Positions 40,873 to 49,940 of a DNA stretch of 64,000 nucleotides are shown in pieces. The position numbers were made by a program, and so were the translations under genes. The notes beneath the pieces were generated by a model. The model was given only the letters and a program-made list of their open reading frames with translations, searched no databases and was not told the DNA's origin. Position 1 is the stretch's first letter. Each line of letters begins with the position of its first letter. Source of the stretch: JAJAZB01 sp965249815 (lineage in GTDB: Bacteria > Bacteroidota > Bacteroidia > Cytophagales > Spirosomataceae); NCBI GenBank assembly GCA_965249815.1, contig CBDFMV010000002.1, positions 558,001-622,000 of the forward strand, written 5' to 3'.

Positions 40873-41634
40873 ATGCAACCCACCCCCGAAGGCACGCGCC
40901 CACCCGAAGCCACTGCAACGCCCAAACCGCCATCGGCTGGACGGCAGGTTGCGCGGCTTTTGCAGGAAAAATGGGCGGAATATGTCGTGGAAATGTTCGT
41001 CATCGTGTTCAGCATCAGCGCCTCGTTCGCCCTCGACGAATGGAAAGACGCCCGTGGCAAGCGGGAGTTGGAGCAAACCTACCTCAGAGGCCTGCAAAAC
41101 GATCTTGAGGCCGACAGCGTCCACCTGACCGAGGTGATCACCGAAACGAACCTCGTGGTGGGTCGCGCCCGGAACCTGCTGGCCGCCAACCGCCCCGAAA
41201 CCGCCCCCGAATCGGTGCTCAACGACCTGCTGGTGATTTTTAAACGCCCCCGCTTCATTGCGGAAGACGCGACGTTTTCCGATTTGAAAAGTTCAGGCAA
41301 CTTGCAGGCGCTTCAGGATTTTCCGCTCAAAAACGCCCTTTTCGATTACTACCGGCTCTACGAATCCACTGGCCTCGTCGAAAGCGCCGAGCGCGACGTG
41401 ACGACCAGCCTCATCGCGCCGTACATGGTCAAACGCCTGCCGCTGGCACCCGGCAACCGGGCCATGACCGGTGCACCGAAGCCGGGTGCGGTGCTGGCCC
41501 TGCTCAACGACATGGAGTTTCGCAACAATGTGTTCATCCGCCAGGCCAACCGCGAGGAATTGCTCGGTGATTACCGGCAGATTCTGGCGCTGAACGGCCA
41601 GATCAGGGCGAGAATGAAGCGGGAAATTCGGTGA
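40873..41634 (+). CDS. DUF6090-like membrane protein
   Basis: 253 residues from the ATG at 40873. A Pro-rich start is followed by one membrane segment (YVVEMFVIVFSISASFALDEW) and a charged helix (RELEQTYLRGLQNDLEADSVHLTEV), the layout of DUF6090. The remainder is helical. The family is common in Bacteroidota and of unknown function. It lies 34 bases after the NUDIX gene and may share its transcript; coaD is convergent. Confidence 0.75.
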   Translation: MQPTPEGTRPPEATATPKPPSAGRQVARLLQEKWAEYVVEMFVIVFSISASFALDEWKDARGKRELEQTYLRGLQNDLEADSVHLTEVITETNLVVGRARNLLAANRPETAPESVLNDLLVIFKRPRFIAEDATFSDLKSSGNLQALQDFPLKNALFDYYRLYESTGLVESAERDVTTSLIAPYMVKRLPLAPGNRAMTGAPKPGAVLALLNDMEFRNNVFIRQANREELLGDYRQILALNGQIRARMKREIR

Positions 41635-41638
41635 ACGG

Positions 41639-42112
41639 TTACGAAGGCTGGCTCACAGCCTCGCGCAGGTTGTAGGGCAGAAATTCGTCCACGTTGGCCC
41701 CGTAGCGGTGCAAATCGCGGATGATGGTCGAAGAAATCGGTGCCAGTTCGGGCGAGCAAATTAGGAAGACGGTTTCCAGGCCTTCGACCAGGTGACGGTT
41801 CACCTGGGCGATGCTGTTTTCGTACTCGAAATCGGTCGTGTTGCGCAGGCCCCGGAGCAGGTAACCCGCCCCGCAGTCACGGGCGACGTGGGCCGTGAGG
41901 TCGTCGTAAGCCACCACGCGCACGGGCAGGCCGACGAAGGTTTCCTCGATGCATCGCGTCATCAAGTCGAGCGAAAAATAGCGCTGTTTGCGGGTGTTGT
42001 TGCCAATGCCGATGATGATTTCATCGAAAATCACCAGTCCCCGGCGCACAATGTCTTCGTGGCCTTTGGTGAAAGGGTCGAACGATCCCGGAAAAAGCGC
42101 GGTTCGCTGCAT
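41639..42112 (-). CDS. coaD: Phosphopantetheine adenylyltransferase
   Basis: 157 residues. Nucleotidyltransferase motifs ALFPGSFDPFTKGHEDIVRR (T/HxGH), LLRGLRNTTDFEYE and ISSTIIRDLHRYG. It makes dephospho-CoA from phosphopantetheine and ATP. The upstream DUF3822 gene on the same strand is the usual neighbour in this phylum. Confidence 0.97.
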   Translation of the reverse strand: MQRTALFPGSFDPFTKGHEDIVRRGLVIFDEIIIGIGNNTRKQRYFSLDLMTRCIEETFVGLPVRVVAYDDLTAHVARDCGAGYLLRGLRNTTDFEYENSIAQVNRHLVEGLETVFLICSPELAPISSTIIRDLHRYGANVDEFLPYNLREAVSQPS

Positions 42113-42207
42113 GGAATTGACGAGTGGTTATGGGATTGAAAGACAGGAAGATAGCGGTTGTTTTTGGGCCGTTCAACCCAACGGACCACGCCCGTACGCA
42201 CCAGGCC

Positions 42208-43134
42208 CTACGCCAGCGAAGCCGCTTTGAGCAAACCCACGTAGCGGTGGGTGGGCAGGTCGGCAAACGGCCCGCTGAGCGGCACCGACGAGCGCAGGTC
42301 GCCGACGTGAACGTTGGGCAGGTACTCGGCCAGGCCCCGGTGCGTTGCATCGTCCGGCTCCAGTTGCCCCCAGGCGTGAACGTCGAGGTCGGCGGGTGCC
42401 AGGCTCAATTCATTCAGGGCAAACAGCACGTAATAAATCAGGTCGTTGAGGGTCCGGTACGCAAACCGGTTCGCGTACACGAGCCGCCCTTCTTCAAGGT
42501 AAAGCAGACTCACCGAGGCTTTTTCGAGCATCAGCAGCAGGTGCTTACCGCCGGACGGCTTGCCCTCGAGCGCCACGGCCAGCAGGATGTCCATCTGGTG
42601 GAAAAAACGCAGGCCCTCGAACGGGTACACGCTCTGGAGGTAATCGTCGAGGCGGGCCGGGAGCGAAAACACCACGACGGTGTTCCAGCCGGGGTGGTGC
42701 GTGTGGTGTACTTTCTCGGCAACGAGCGAGGTACCCCGGGCCAGTTCAAGGTACCGCACGGCGTATTCTTTCCGAAACAGCGGCTCCGGCACCAGCGTAA
42801 ACGACTGGTTGTTGACCGTCACCCGCACCGACGCCCAGAAATTCCGCGTCAGCACGTCGTGGTTGCTCATCAGGTGGCGCACGTCGTGGAGCAACGGCTC
42901 GTCGGGGTTCGTGCCCCCCAGACTGAACTCTTCGACCACCTGGCGCTGTGCCTGCCGGGCTTCGACCACGGCCAGCCGCAGGTACTGCCCGCCCAGTTCG
43001 ATGGCGAGGTTCGAGCTGCCCACGGCGGCGGGGTTGAACTGGGGGTCGCGGAGGCTGAACACGGCGGCCACGCCCGGCTCCGCAACGGCAGCCTCCGGGT
43101 GCGATTCGGGCAGGTGGTCGGGGGAAGTTTCCAA
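42208..43134 (-). CDS. DUF3822 family protein
   Basis: 308 residues with no signal peptide. It has the layout of the actin-like ATPase-related DUF3822 family: NLAIELGGQYLRLAVVEARQ, then VFSLPARLDDYLQSVYP and KHLLLMLEKASVSLLYLEEGRLVYANRFAYRT. The family nearly always sits beside coaD in Bacteroidota. The function is unknown; coupling to coaD is the main clue. Confidence 0.88.
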   Translation of the reverse strand: METSPDHLPESHPEAAVAEPGVAAVFSLRDPQFNPAAVGSSNLAIELGGQYLRLAVVEARQAQRQVVEEFSLGGTNPDEPLLHDVRHLMSNHDVLTRNFWASVRVTVNNQSFTLVPEPLFRKEYAVRYLELARGTSLVAEKVHHTHHPGWNTVVVFSLPARLDDYLQSVYPFEGLRFFHQMDILLAVALEGKPSGGKHLLLMLEKASVSLLYLEEGRLVYANRFAYRTLNDLIYYVLFALNELSLAPADLDVHAWGQLEPDDATHRGLAEYLPNVHVGDLRSSVPLSGPFADLPTHRYVGLLKAASLA

Positions 43135-43192
43135 CGGGGTCGGTTTTGAGGGTTGAGCCGGGGAAAGTTAAGTGATTTTCGGGAAAACAACG

Positions 43193-43220
43193 CCGGTGCC
43201 CGCCCGGAAGCAGGCACCGG
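43193..43220 (-). terminator. Hairpin after alaS
   Basis: CCGGTGCC / GGCACCGG with a 12-base loop, followed on the minus strand by CGTTGTTTTCC; a probable but weak terminator of alaS. Confidence 0.55.
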
Positions 43221-43225
43221 GCCGG

Positions 43226-45898
43226 TTAGTGGTTCAGGAGTTCGATGCCTTTGGCCAGCGCCCGGTCGAGGCCCCCGGCGTCGGAGCCGCCCGCCGTGGC
43301 GAAAAACGGCTGCCCGCCACCGCCGCCCCGGATTTCCTTCGCCAACTCGCGAACGAGTTGTCCGGCATTGAGGCCGCGCTCCTGCACGAGGTTTTCCGAA
43401 ACCATCACCGCCAGTTGGGGCTTGCCGCCCACGACTGCCCCGAGCACGAGCGCGAGGTTGGGCACTTTGGCCTTGAGTTCATAGGCCAGCGTTTTCAGGG
43501 CTTCGGCGTTGGGCACGTCCACGCGCTCGGCGAGCACGTTGAGGCTGTTTTGGGCGGAAACTTTACTCAGCAGCGTTAATTTGAGCTCCTGTACTTTCTC
43601 GGTTTCCAACACCTCGACGCGCTTTTGCAGCACCGCTTTTTCGTCCAGCAAACTTTGCACTGATTTCACGAGGTCCGCGCTTCCTTTGAGCAACCCGCGC
43701 AGGGTTTCGAGTGTGGCGGCCTGTTGTTCCATCAATTCGACGGCTTTCTCCGACGTCAGCGCCTCGATGCGGCGCACACCCGTGGCCACCGAACCTTCCG
43801 ACGTGAGTTTGAACAGCCCGATTTGGCCCGTGGCGGGTACGTGCGTGCCGCCGCAGAGTTCAACGCTGAACTTCGGGTCGAACGTGATGACGCGCACCCG
43901 GTCGCCGTATTTTTCACCGAACAGAGCCATCGCACCGCGACTTTTGGCTTCGTCGATGGGCACGTTGCGGTCCTCGCCCAGGGCGATGTTCTCCCGGATT
44001 TTCTCGTTCACAATCCGCTCCACTTTCGCGATTTCTTCGTCGGTCACTTTGCCGAAGTGCGAAAAGTCGAAGCGCAGCACGTCCGGTGAAACCAGCGAAC
44101 CTTTCTGCTGAACGTGCGGGCCGAGCACCTGCCGCAGGGCGGCGTGCATGAGGTGCGTAGCGCTGTGGTTGGACGAAATGGCCTGGCGACGGCGCTTGTT
44201 GACGTGGGCGGTCACGCGCAGGCTGGGGTCGGTGAGCAGGTCGTAAAGCGCCGTGTCGCTGGTGAGGTGAACGCTCAGGTCGTTTTCCTTTCTCGTGTCG
44301 TCGATGCGGACGACCTGCGCCGAACTGGGACCGCTGAACGTCAGCGTGCCCGTGTCGCCGACCTGCCCGCCGCTTTCGGCGTAAAACGGCGTGCGGTCGA
44401 GCACAATCTGGTACTGTTCGCCGTTTTTGGTACTCACCCGCCGGAACTTCACCACGCGCACCTCGGCCTCGGTCTGGTCGTAGCCGACGAACTCGGTTTT
44501 TCCGCCCTCGCGCAGTGGAGCGCCGCCCGCTTCCACCCAGTCAGAAGTGGACGTGGCGGCGTCGAGGCGGGAGCGTTGTTTTTGTTCGGCGAGGGCGGCC
44601 TGGTAGCCTTCTTCGTCAATCGAAAACCCTTTTTCGCGGGCAATCAGCGCCGTTAAATCAACGGGAAAACCGAAGGTGTCGTTGAGTTCAAAAACCGTCT
44701 GGCCGTCGAGGGTCTTCGACCCGTTTTCGTCCAGGTGCGTGGTGATTTTGTCGAGGAGTTTCAACCCGTTTTCAAGCGTCCGGAGAAACGCCGCTTCTTC
44801 TTCGTGAATCACTTTTCCGATAAACTCTTCCTGGGCGATGAGTTCGGGGAAAACCCCATCAAACTGCGCGGCCAGCACGGGCACGAGGCGGTGCATGAAC
44901 GGCTCCCGGAAGCCCAAATACGTGTACCCGTAGCGCACGGCCCGCCGCAGAATCCGGCGGATGACGTACCCGGCGCGGACGTTGCTCGGCAACTGCCCGT
45001 CGGCGATGGCGAAAGCGATGGCCCGGATGTGGTCGGCGATGACGCGCAGGGCCACGTCCGTCATTTTTTCCGACCCGTATTTTTTGCCCGAAGCCTCTTC
45101 CAGCACGGCAATCGTGCCCGTGAACACGTCCGTGTCGTAGTTCGACTGCTTGCCCTGAATGGCCATGCAGAGGCGCTCGAAGCCCATGCCGGTATCCACG
45201 TGGCGGGCGGGGAGTTCCACGAGCGAGCCGTCGGCGCGGCGCTCGAACTGCATGAAGACGTTGTTCCAGATTTCAACCACCTGCGGGTGGTCGGCGTTGA
45301 CGAGGCTTTTGCCCGAAACCCGCGCCACGTCGTCGGCGTCGCGGAGGTCGATGTGGATTTCCGAGCACGGCCCGCAGGGGCCGGTTTCGCCCATTTCCCA
45401 GAAATTGTCTTTTTTGTTGCCGAGAATGATGCGGTCGTCGCCGCCCAAAATGCCCTTCCAGATGTCGTAGGCTTCCTCATCGAAGGGCACGCCGTCGCGC
45501 TCATCGCCGCCAAAGACCGACACGTAAATCCGGTCTTTGGGGAGTTTATACACCTCCGTGAGCAGTTCCCACGACCAGGCCAGGGCCTCACGCTTGAAGT
45601 AATCGCCGAACGACCAGTTGCCCAGCATCTCGAACATCGTGTGGTGGTAGGTGTCGAAACCCACGTCTTCGAGGTCGTTGTGCTTGCCGCTCACGCGGAG
45701 GCACTTCTGGGTGTCGGCGATGCGCGGCGCGGGCGGGGTGCCGTTGCCGAGGAAAAAGTCCTTGAACTGCGCCATGCCCGAGTTGTTGAACATGAGCGTG
45801 GGGTCGTTCTTGGCCACGAGCGGGGCCGAGGGAACAATCAGGTGGTGTTTAGCGTGGAAGAAGTCGAGAAACTGTTGCCGGATTTCGCGGGAGGTCAT
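43226..45898 (-). CDS. alaS: Alanyl-tRNA synthetase
   Basis: 890 residues, full length. Class II core (FFHAKHHLIVPSAPL, FNNSGMAQFKDFFLG, HTMFEMLGNWSFGDYFK, GPCGPCSEIH), the editing domain (NHSATHLMHAALRQVLG with the HxxxH zinc motif and CGGTHVPATGQIG) and the C-Ala domain ending in GGGGGQPFFATAGG. It charges tRNA-Ala and removes mischarged Ser and Gly. It has its own promoter and a leader of about 190 bases. Confidence 0.98.
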   Translation of the reverse strand: MTSREIRQQFLDFFHAKHHLIVPSAPLVAKNDPTLMFNNSGMAQFKDFFLGNGTPPAPRIADTQKCLRVSGKHNDLEDVGFDTYHHTMFEMLGNWSFGDYFKREALAWSWELLTEVYKLPKDRIYVSVFGGDERDGVPFDEEAYDIWKGILGGDDRIILGNKKDNFWEMGETGPCGPCSEIHIDLRDADDVARVSGKSLVNADHPQVVEIWNNVFMQFERRADGSLVELPARHVDTGMGFERLCMAIQGKQSNYDTDVFTGTIAVLEEASGKKYGSEKMTDVALRVIADHIRAIAFAIADGQLPSNVRAGYVIRRILRRAVRYGYTYLGFREPFMHRLVPVLAAQFDGVFPELIAQEEFIGKVIHEEEAAFLRTLENGLKLLDKITTHLDENGSKTLDGQTVFELNDTFGFPVDLTALIAREKGFSIDEEGYQAALAEQKQRSRLDAATSTSDWVEAGGAPLREGGKTEFVGYDQTEAEVRVVKFRRVSTKNGEQYQIVLDRTPFYAESGGQVGDTGTLTFSGPSSAQVVRIDDTRKENDLSVHLTSDTALYDLLTDPSLRVTAHVNKRRRQAISSNHSATHLMHAALRQVLGPHVQQKGSLVSPDVLRFDFSHFGKVTDEEIAKVERIVNEKIRENIALGEDRNVPIDEAKSRGAMALFGEKYGDRVRVITFDPKFSVELCGGTHVPATGQIGLFKLTSEGSVATGVRRIEALTSEKAVELMEQQAATLETLRGLLKGSADLVKSVQSLLDEKAVLQKRVEVLETEKVQELKLTLLSKVSAQNSLNVLAERVDVPNAEALKTLAYELKAKVPNLALVLGAVVGGKPQLAVMVSENLVQERGLNAGQLVRELAKEIRGGGGGQPFFATAGGSDAGGLDRALAKGIELLNH

Positions 45899-46231
45899 GG
45901 AAAGAAAGGAAAATCAGAAGGCCATTTTTTAAACCGATCCGGAGCCGAACCTGCCAGAGTTGTCGGACAGTATGGCAAGGGTATGGAAGTCGTTGGTATA
46001 CAACGCAAACAGCCCCATTTTCTCCGAAGAAATTGCTTGTCTTTTCGGTGCCGTCTTCGTTTTTTCGTGAAAGAAAACAGGACCGGAACGAGCGGCAAAG
46101 GTAAGCGAAAATAGCCAGCTCTGGGAAGAAATGCCCGTTGTGGCGAAAGCGCCGCCCGGTCTTAGGCCGCCATGACGTGTTTCGCCTAAACTCCCCGCCG
46201 ATTCAGGATTCTCTCCATTTCATGATACGCC
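45899..46231. other. Divergent alaS / merR spacer
   Basis: 333 bases. CAAAGGTA at 46096-46103 is TACCTTTG on the minus strand, a -7 element for alaS with a leader of about 190 bases. I see no small gene, terminator or T-box-like structure that I can support. No promoter for merR is clear. Confidence 0.5.
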
Positions 46232-46618
46232 ATGCAAGAACTGCCCACCAACAAACGCTACTACACCATTTCGGAAGTGGCCCGGATTTTCGACGTGAGC
46301 GTGCCCAAACTCCGGTTTTGGGAAGACAATTTCCCCTCGCTCAAGATTGGGCGTAACCGCGCCGGCGACCGGGTTTTCATGCAGAAAGACCTTGAACACC
46401 TGCGAACGATTTACGAATTGGTCGAAGAGCGGCGTTTCACGCTCGAAGGCGCCCGGAATTACATCAAAACCAAGCAGCATAAGCAGCCCGAAAACGCCGA
46501 AATCGTGGCCAAGTTGCAGAAACTCCGGGGTTTCCTGCTCCAACTTCGCGAAGACATCGCCGAGGCCGAGCGGGAAAAAGCCGAGTCAAAACCGGTGCGG
46601 GAGAAAGAGTTTTCGTGA
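46232..46618 (+). CDS. MerR family transcriptional regulator
   Basis: 128 residues. Helix-turn-helix YYTISEVARIFDVSVPKLRFWEDNFPSLKIGRNRAGDRVFMQKDLEHLRTIYELVEER with the wing, then a coiled-coil C-terminus (IVAKLQKLRGFLLQLREDI). There is no effector domain. In Bacteroidota such short MerR proteins are found next to many genes, and the target is unknown. Cytosolic dimer. Confidence 0.9.
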   Translation: MQELPTNKRYYTISEVARIFDVSVPKLRFWEDNFPSLKIGRNRAGDRVFMQKDLEHLRTIYELVEERRFTLEGARNYIKTKQHKQPENAEIVAKLQKLRGFLLQLREDIAEAEREKAESKPVREKEFS

Positions 46619-46640
46619 ACCGAATGCTGGTTATACAGGC

Positions 46641-46648
46641 TATCTTTG
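46641..46648 (+). promoter_or_regulatory. -7 promoter element for the HicB-like gene
   Basis: TATCTTTG, 25 bases before the ATG at 46673. Confidence 0.5.
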
Positions 46649-46672
46649 GCTGGACTAAACTTCGTCGCGGGG

Positions 46673-46888
46673 ATGAATTTCAACGCCATTTTTTTAAAAG
46701 TGCCGGAAGGCTACATCGGGTTTGTTGAGGAACTTCCCGGTGCCAACAGCCAGGGTGAAACCCTGGAGGAAACGCGTATTAATCTGCGGGAAGCCGTTGA
46801 ATTGGTGCTGGAAACCAACCGGTTGCTGGCCGAAGAAGCCCTCGTGGGTCAGAATCCCATCCGGGAACCCCTCTCACTGGCCGCCTGA
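46673..46888 (+). CDS. hicB: HicB-like antitoxin (UPF0150)
   Basis: 71 residues. The fold signature is FLKVPEGYIGFVEELPGANSQGETLEETRINLREAVELVLE, a truncated RNase-H-like HicB. There is no separate DNA-binding domain, so autoregulation may be through the complex or absent. It overlaps the toxin start by one base (TGATG), so it is coupled. HicB neutralises HicA. Confidence 0.88.
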   Translation: MNFNAIFLKVPEGYIGFVEELPGANSQGETLEETRINLREAVELVLETNRLLAEEALVGQNPIREPLSLAA

Positions 46889-47073
46889 TGAAACGCCTTG
46901 ACCTGCTGCGCCACCTGGAACGATACGGGTGTGAACTGGTACGGGAGGGAGGAAGTCACACCATTTACGTGAACCGAGCCGTTCAACGAAGTTCTTCGGT
47001 TCCCCGGCACCGGGAAATCAACGACTTCCTGGCCCGGAAGATTTGCCGGGACTTGCAGGTGCCTGAAATGTAG
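46888..47073 (+). CDS. hicA: HicA-like mRNA interferase toxin
   Basis: 61 residues. The dsRBD-like fold shows KRLDLLRHLERYGCELVREGGSHTIYVN, with catalytic H24 in GGSH, and VPRHREINDFLARKICRDL. HicA cleaves mRNA in the ribosome-free state and stops growth. Order antitoxin then toxin is one of the two known arrangements. Followed by a strong terminator. Confidence 0.9.
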   Translation: MKRLDLLRHLERYGCELVREGGSHTIYVNRAVQRSSSVPRHREINDFLARKICRDLQVPEM

Positions 47074-47087
47074 GAGGTTGATAAATC

Positions 47088-47122
47088 AAAAAGGCGCGGA
47101 AACCACAGTTTCCACGCCTTTT
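47088..47122. terminator. Bidirectional terminator between hicA and the bTHX gene
   Basis: AAAAAGGCG-CGGAAAC / GTTTCCACGCCTTTTTT. It serves both genes and touches the stop codon of the bTHX gene. Confidence 0.85.
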
Positions 47123-47254
47123 TTACGCCTTCGGTTCGGCGGGTTTGGCCACCGCTTCGGGCTTGGTCTTGGCCTTTTTGTCGGCGGGGCGGAGCTTGCC
47201 GTAGCTGCCCATGCTGATTTTCCCGCGTTTGGTTTTCCGGTCGCCTTTGCCCAT
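47123..47254 (-). CDS. 30S ribosomal protein bTHX
   Basis: 43 residues, starting MGKGDRKTKRGKISMGSYGK, the bTHX/Thx signature (compare GKGDxKTxRGKIxxGxYG). It is very basic with a Lys/Ala/Pro tail. In Thermus it sits in the head of the 30S subunit; in Bacteroidota it is a common small ribosomal protein. It is missed easily because of its size. Confidence 0.9.
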   Translation of the reverse strand: MGKGDRKTKRGKISMGSYGKLRPADKKAKTKPEAVAKPAEPKA

Positions 47255-47352
47255 GCTTGGTTTAAAATTTAAGGTTGAACGTTTGAGGGCTATCGCACTC
47301 ATTGGGTTGCGAAGTAACTCTTTAAACGTTAAACCTCAAACCTTAAACCGGA
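47255..47352. repeat. Imperfect inverted word repeat between the S9 peptidase and bTHX genes
   Basis: GGTTTAAAATTTAAGGTT and GAACGTTTGAGG (47255-47290) have imperfect complements in TTTAAACGTTAAACCTC and AAACCTTAAACC (47321-47350). Confidence 0.55.
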
Positions 47353-47357
47353 ATGCT

Positions 47358-49430
47358 TTACTTTCCACTCACCGCTTCGCCCTTCTTCAACTTCCGCCCC
47401 AGGAAATCCGACGCGGCCTCGAACGCCTCCAGCCAGTGCCGGTGGGTGAGGAAACTGTGGACTTCGTCGGGGAAAACGAGTTGTTCGGTTTCCAAGCCCC
47501 GCTTTCGCAGTTCGCGGACGAGCTGGACGGTCTGGTAAAAGGCCACGTTCCGGTCGTCGTCGCCGTGGATGACCAGCACCGGCGAACGCCAGCCGTCGAG
47601 GTAAGTCATCGGCGAGGAAAGCGTGGCGACACGGGCCACGTCGGGGTGTTCGAGGGGGTTGTAAGCGGGCTGAAAGTTTTGGATGCTCTGGTTTTCGTCG
47701 TGCACGCCGTGAATGTCCACCCCCGCCGCGAAGAGGTCGGAGGCCCGCGCCAAGCCCATCGCCGTGAGGTAGCCGCCGTAGGAACCGCCCCACAGGCCGA
47801 TGGCGTCGGGGCGCACGTCGGGGCGGTTTTTCAGGTACAAACCCGCGCCGAGCACGTCGGCAAATTCGCTGGCTCCGTCGGCTCCGTAATGAATCGCTTC
47901 CCGAAAATTCAGCCCGTAGCCGACGCCGCTGCGGTAGTTGACCGACAGCACCACGTACCCCTGGCTGGCCAGAAACTGGTTGAAAGCGTAGGCGTTGTGG
48001 TAGTAGCTGCCGTAGTGAAACCCGAGCAGCATCTGCCGCCGCGAGCCGCCGTGGAAGAAAATCACCGCCGGGTGGCGCTCCATTTTCGCGCCCGTTTTCG
48101 GCAAAAACAGTTGCGCCGGAATCGGCATTCCGTCGGAGGCGGTGAGCGTGACGGCCTCGGGTTCGGCGAGACCCTCGAAGCCCGTTGGTACCGGGCCAAT
48201 GTCCTTCACCGATTTCCCGACCATCACGGCGGGCTGCGCGGGGCGTTTCGCGCCCGAGCGCAGCAAGGCCACGCTCCCGTCGGAAAGCAGGGCCGGGTTC
48301 CACTCGATGCCCGTGCCGGGCGTGAGCAGCTCGGGCTTGCCACCCGCAACGATGCGCCAGAGGTGGCGGCGGTCGATGTCGCCCTGGTTGGAGTTGAACA
48401 GCAGCGTTTTGCGGTCGGCGGAAACGGTCAGGTATTCCACTTCAAAATTCCCTGGCGTGAGCAGCGTCGCATTGCCGCCCGTGGCGGGAACGGCGTAGAG
48501 GTGCGTCCAGCCGTCTTTTTCCCAGGGGAAAATCAGGTGCTCGTCGGCGGTCCAGACGAGTTGATTGTCGGCGACGAGTTCGTGAAAGGCGCTGCCCGGC
48601 CCGGCGTCGGCCTGCCAAATCTGCTTCGCCTTGCCCGTAGCGGCGTCGGCCACCCAGATGCTCCAGGGCTGGGCTTCGCGTTGGGGCGTGAAAAAGACCG
48701 CTTCGTTCGCCGGAATCCGCAGAAACGCCAGCCGTTTCCCATCGGGCGACCAGACCGGTTCGCCGTCGGAATCGACGCTGGGCTGCATGAACCGAAGTGA
48801 CCGGGTGGCAAAATCGTACGCGCCCACGAACGCGTGGTCGCCCCGGTTGCTGACGAAGGCCAGCTTGCTCCCCTCCGGTGACCAGCGCAGGGCCGAAGCC
48901 CCGCCCCGAACCTGGAAAAGCGCATGTTCCCTGCCTTCCCCCGTTACCGCCCGGACGAACACCTGTCCCTTGCTGACAAACGCGAGGCTATCGCCCTTCG
49001 GCGACACGGCGGGCGCGGTGCCAGGGGCGAGGCGTTGGGCGGGTGCGCCGGTCACGCTCACGCGCCAGATGGCCCGCTCGGCCCCGGCGGGGTGGCTGGT
49101 GGGGTTCGGGGTGTCGCCCGCCCGGTTGGCGGCCCCACCCCGGACAAAAAATAGGGTTTGCCCGTCGGGCGTCCATTCCAGTTGGGTAAGTTCCTGGCCG
49201 TCGTCTTCGGTGAAAGCGGTCAGTTTCCGGGGCGCAAACGCCGGGGCCTGCGCCACCATCACGTTGCGCACGCCGCGCTCGTTCTGCACCCAGGCCACGC
49301 GGTTGCCCGCCGGGGCGGCGGTGAGTTCGGTGGGAAACGGGGCCGCCATCAGGCCGTCGAGGGTGAGCGGGGTTTGCTGGGCGAGGGCGGGAACGGCGAA
49401 GAGCAGGAGGAAGGGTAGGAGTTTTTGCAC
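47358..49430 (-). CDS. Secreted S9 family prolyl oligopeptidase-like peptidase
   Basis: 690 residues. Signal peptide (LPFLLLFAVPALAQ), then a seven-bladed propeller (about 25-420) with PD40-like blades (ALRWSPEGSKLAFVSNRG), then the S9 alpha/beta-hydrolase: GLWGGSYGGYLTAMGLARASD with the nucleophile Ser, VIHGDDDRNVAFYQ (Asp) and FPDEVHSFLTH (His). It cleaves short peptides after Pro or similar residues in the periplasm. Dipeptidyl peptidase versus oligopeptidase cannot be told. Confidence 0.93.
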   Translation of the reverse strand: MQKLLPFLLLFAVPALAQQTPLTLDGLMAAPFPTELTAAPAGNRVAWVQNERGVRNVMVAQAPAFAPRKLTAFTEDDGQELTQLEWTPDGQTLFFVRGGAANRAGDTPNPTSHPAGAERAIWRVSVTGAPAQRLAPGTAPAVSPKGDSLAFVSKGQVFVRAVTGEGREHALFQVRGGASALRWSPEGSKLAFVSNRGDHAFVGAYDFATRSLRFMQPSVDSDGEPVWSPDGKRLAFLRIPANEAVFFTPQREAQPWSIWVADAATGKAKQIWQADAGPGSAFHELVADNQLVWTADEHLIFPWEKDGWTHLYAVPATGGNATLLTPGNFEVEYLTVSADRKTLLFNSNQGDIDRRHLWRIVAGGKPELLTPGTGIEWNPALLSDGSVALLRSGAKRPAQPAVMVGKSVKDIGPVPTGFEGLAEPEAVTLTASDGMPIPAQLFLPKTGAKMERHPAVIFFHGGSRRQMLLGFHYGSYYHNAYAFNQFLASQGYVVLSVNYRSGVGYGLNFREAIHYGADGASEFADVLGAGLYLKNRPDVRPDAIGLWGGSYGGYLTAMGLARASDLFAAGVDIHGVHDENQSIQNFQPAYNPLEHPDVARVATLSSPMTYLDGWRSPVLVIHGDDDRNVAFYQTVQLVRELRKRGLETEQLVFPDEVHSFLTHRHWLEAFEAASDFLGRKLKKGEAVSGK

Positions 49431-49475
49431 GGGAAGGGGGTGGTTTTGAGGCTAAGTTGGGAAGGGATGAGCAAA

Positions 49476-49505
49476 AAAAGAAGCGCCGATGGGGGCGCTT
49501 CTTTT
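49476..49505. terminator. Intrinsic terminator
   Basis: AAAAGAAGCGCC / GGCGCTTCTTTT with a 6-base loop. It lies upstream of the S9 gene, so it would end transcripts coming from the DUF2188/HEPN side. Confidence 0.75.
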
Positions 49506-49568
49506 CAACAGAGGTTTAATACTCGAAGATTGTCAAAGCTGAAATGCCGCATATCTGTGATCTGTCTA

Positions 49569-49667
49569 CACGAAGATAAGCAAAGATACAAATGTTCATT
49601 GCTTATCTTCGTGATCGTCAGCGTTCGGTCACAATGAAATAACAGTGCATTGCTAAAATGCACTGTT
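49569..49667. repeat. Two AT-rich hairpins downstream of the DUF2188 gene
   Basis: CACGAAGATAAGCAA (49569-49583) pairs exactly with 49599-49613. AACAGTGCATT (49641-49651) pairs exactly with AATGCACTGTT (49657-49667). The second has a 5-base loop and is followed by CTGCTTTTT. Both share the low GC of the adjacent accessory genes. Confidence 0.7.
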
Positions 49668-49687
49668 GACAATCTGCTTTTTAGCTA

Positions 49688-49921
49688 TCAAGGCTTTCTA
49701 TCCTTTGGTGGATTTGGGTCATTTCCATAGCTGTCTTTATCTCGTATTCTACCGTCCTTCCCGTGAATTACCAGTTCGGATTTGTTGTTTTTTGCGATTC
49801 CCCTGGCAACAGTGATTGCGTCTCTTTGCGTCTCAGTAATGACAGTGAACTTCTTGCTGCCTTCACCTTTAACAGCCCACCCGTTTCCCAACGGTATTAC
49901 ATGTTGATTTCTCTTTGCCAT
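49688..49921 (-). CDS. DUF2188 domain protein
   Basis: 77 residues from the ATG at 49921. The family pattern is clear: HVIPLGNGWAVKGEG, then TQRDAITVARGIAKNNKSELVIHGKDGRIRDKDSYGNDP. The function is unknown. It is 19 bases downstream of the HEPN gene and both are clearly more AT-rich than their surroundings, so they probably arrived together. Confidence 0.9.
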   Translation of the reverse strand: MAKRNQHVIPLGNGWAVKGEGSKKFTVITETQRDAITVARGIAKNNKSELVIHGKDGRIRDKDSYGNDPNPPKDRKP

Positions 49922-49940
49922 GGTTGTTTTCAAAGTTAGA

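Noticed and set aside
44735..46114. 459-codon plus-strand frame opposite alaS
   Set aside because: alaS on the minus strand is complete with all motifs, and this frame has no recognisable domain.
49569..49667. Small RNA gene formed by the two AT-rich hairpins
   Set aside because: Hairpins alone do not show transcription, and no clear promoter precedes them; listed as a repeat only.
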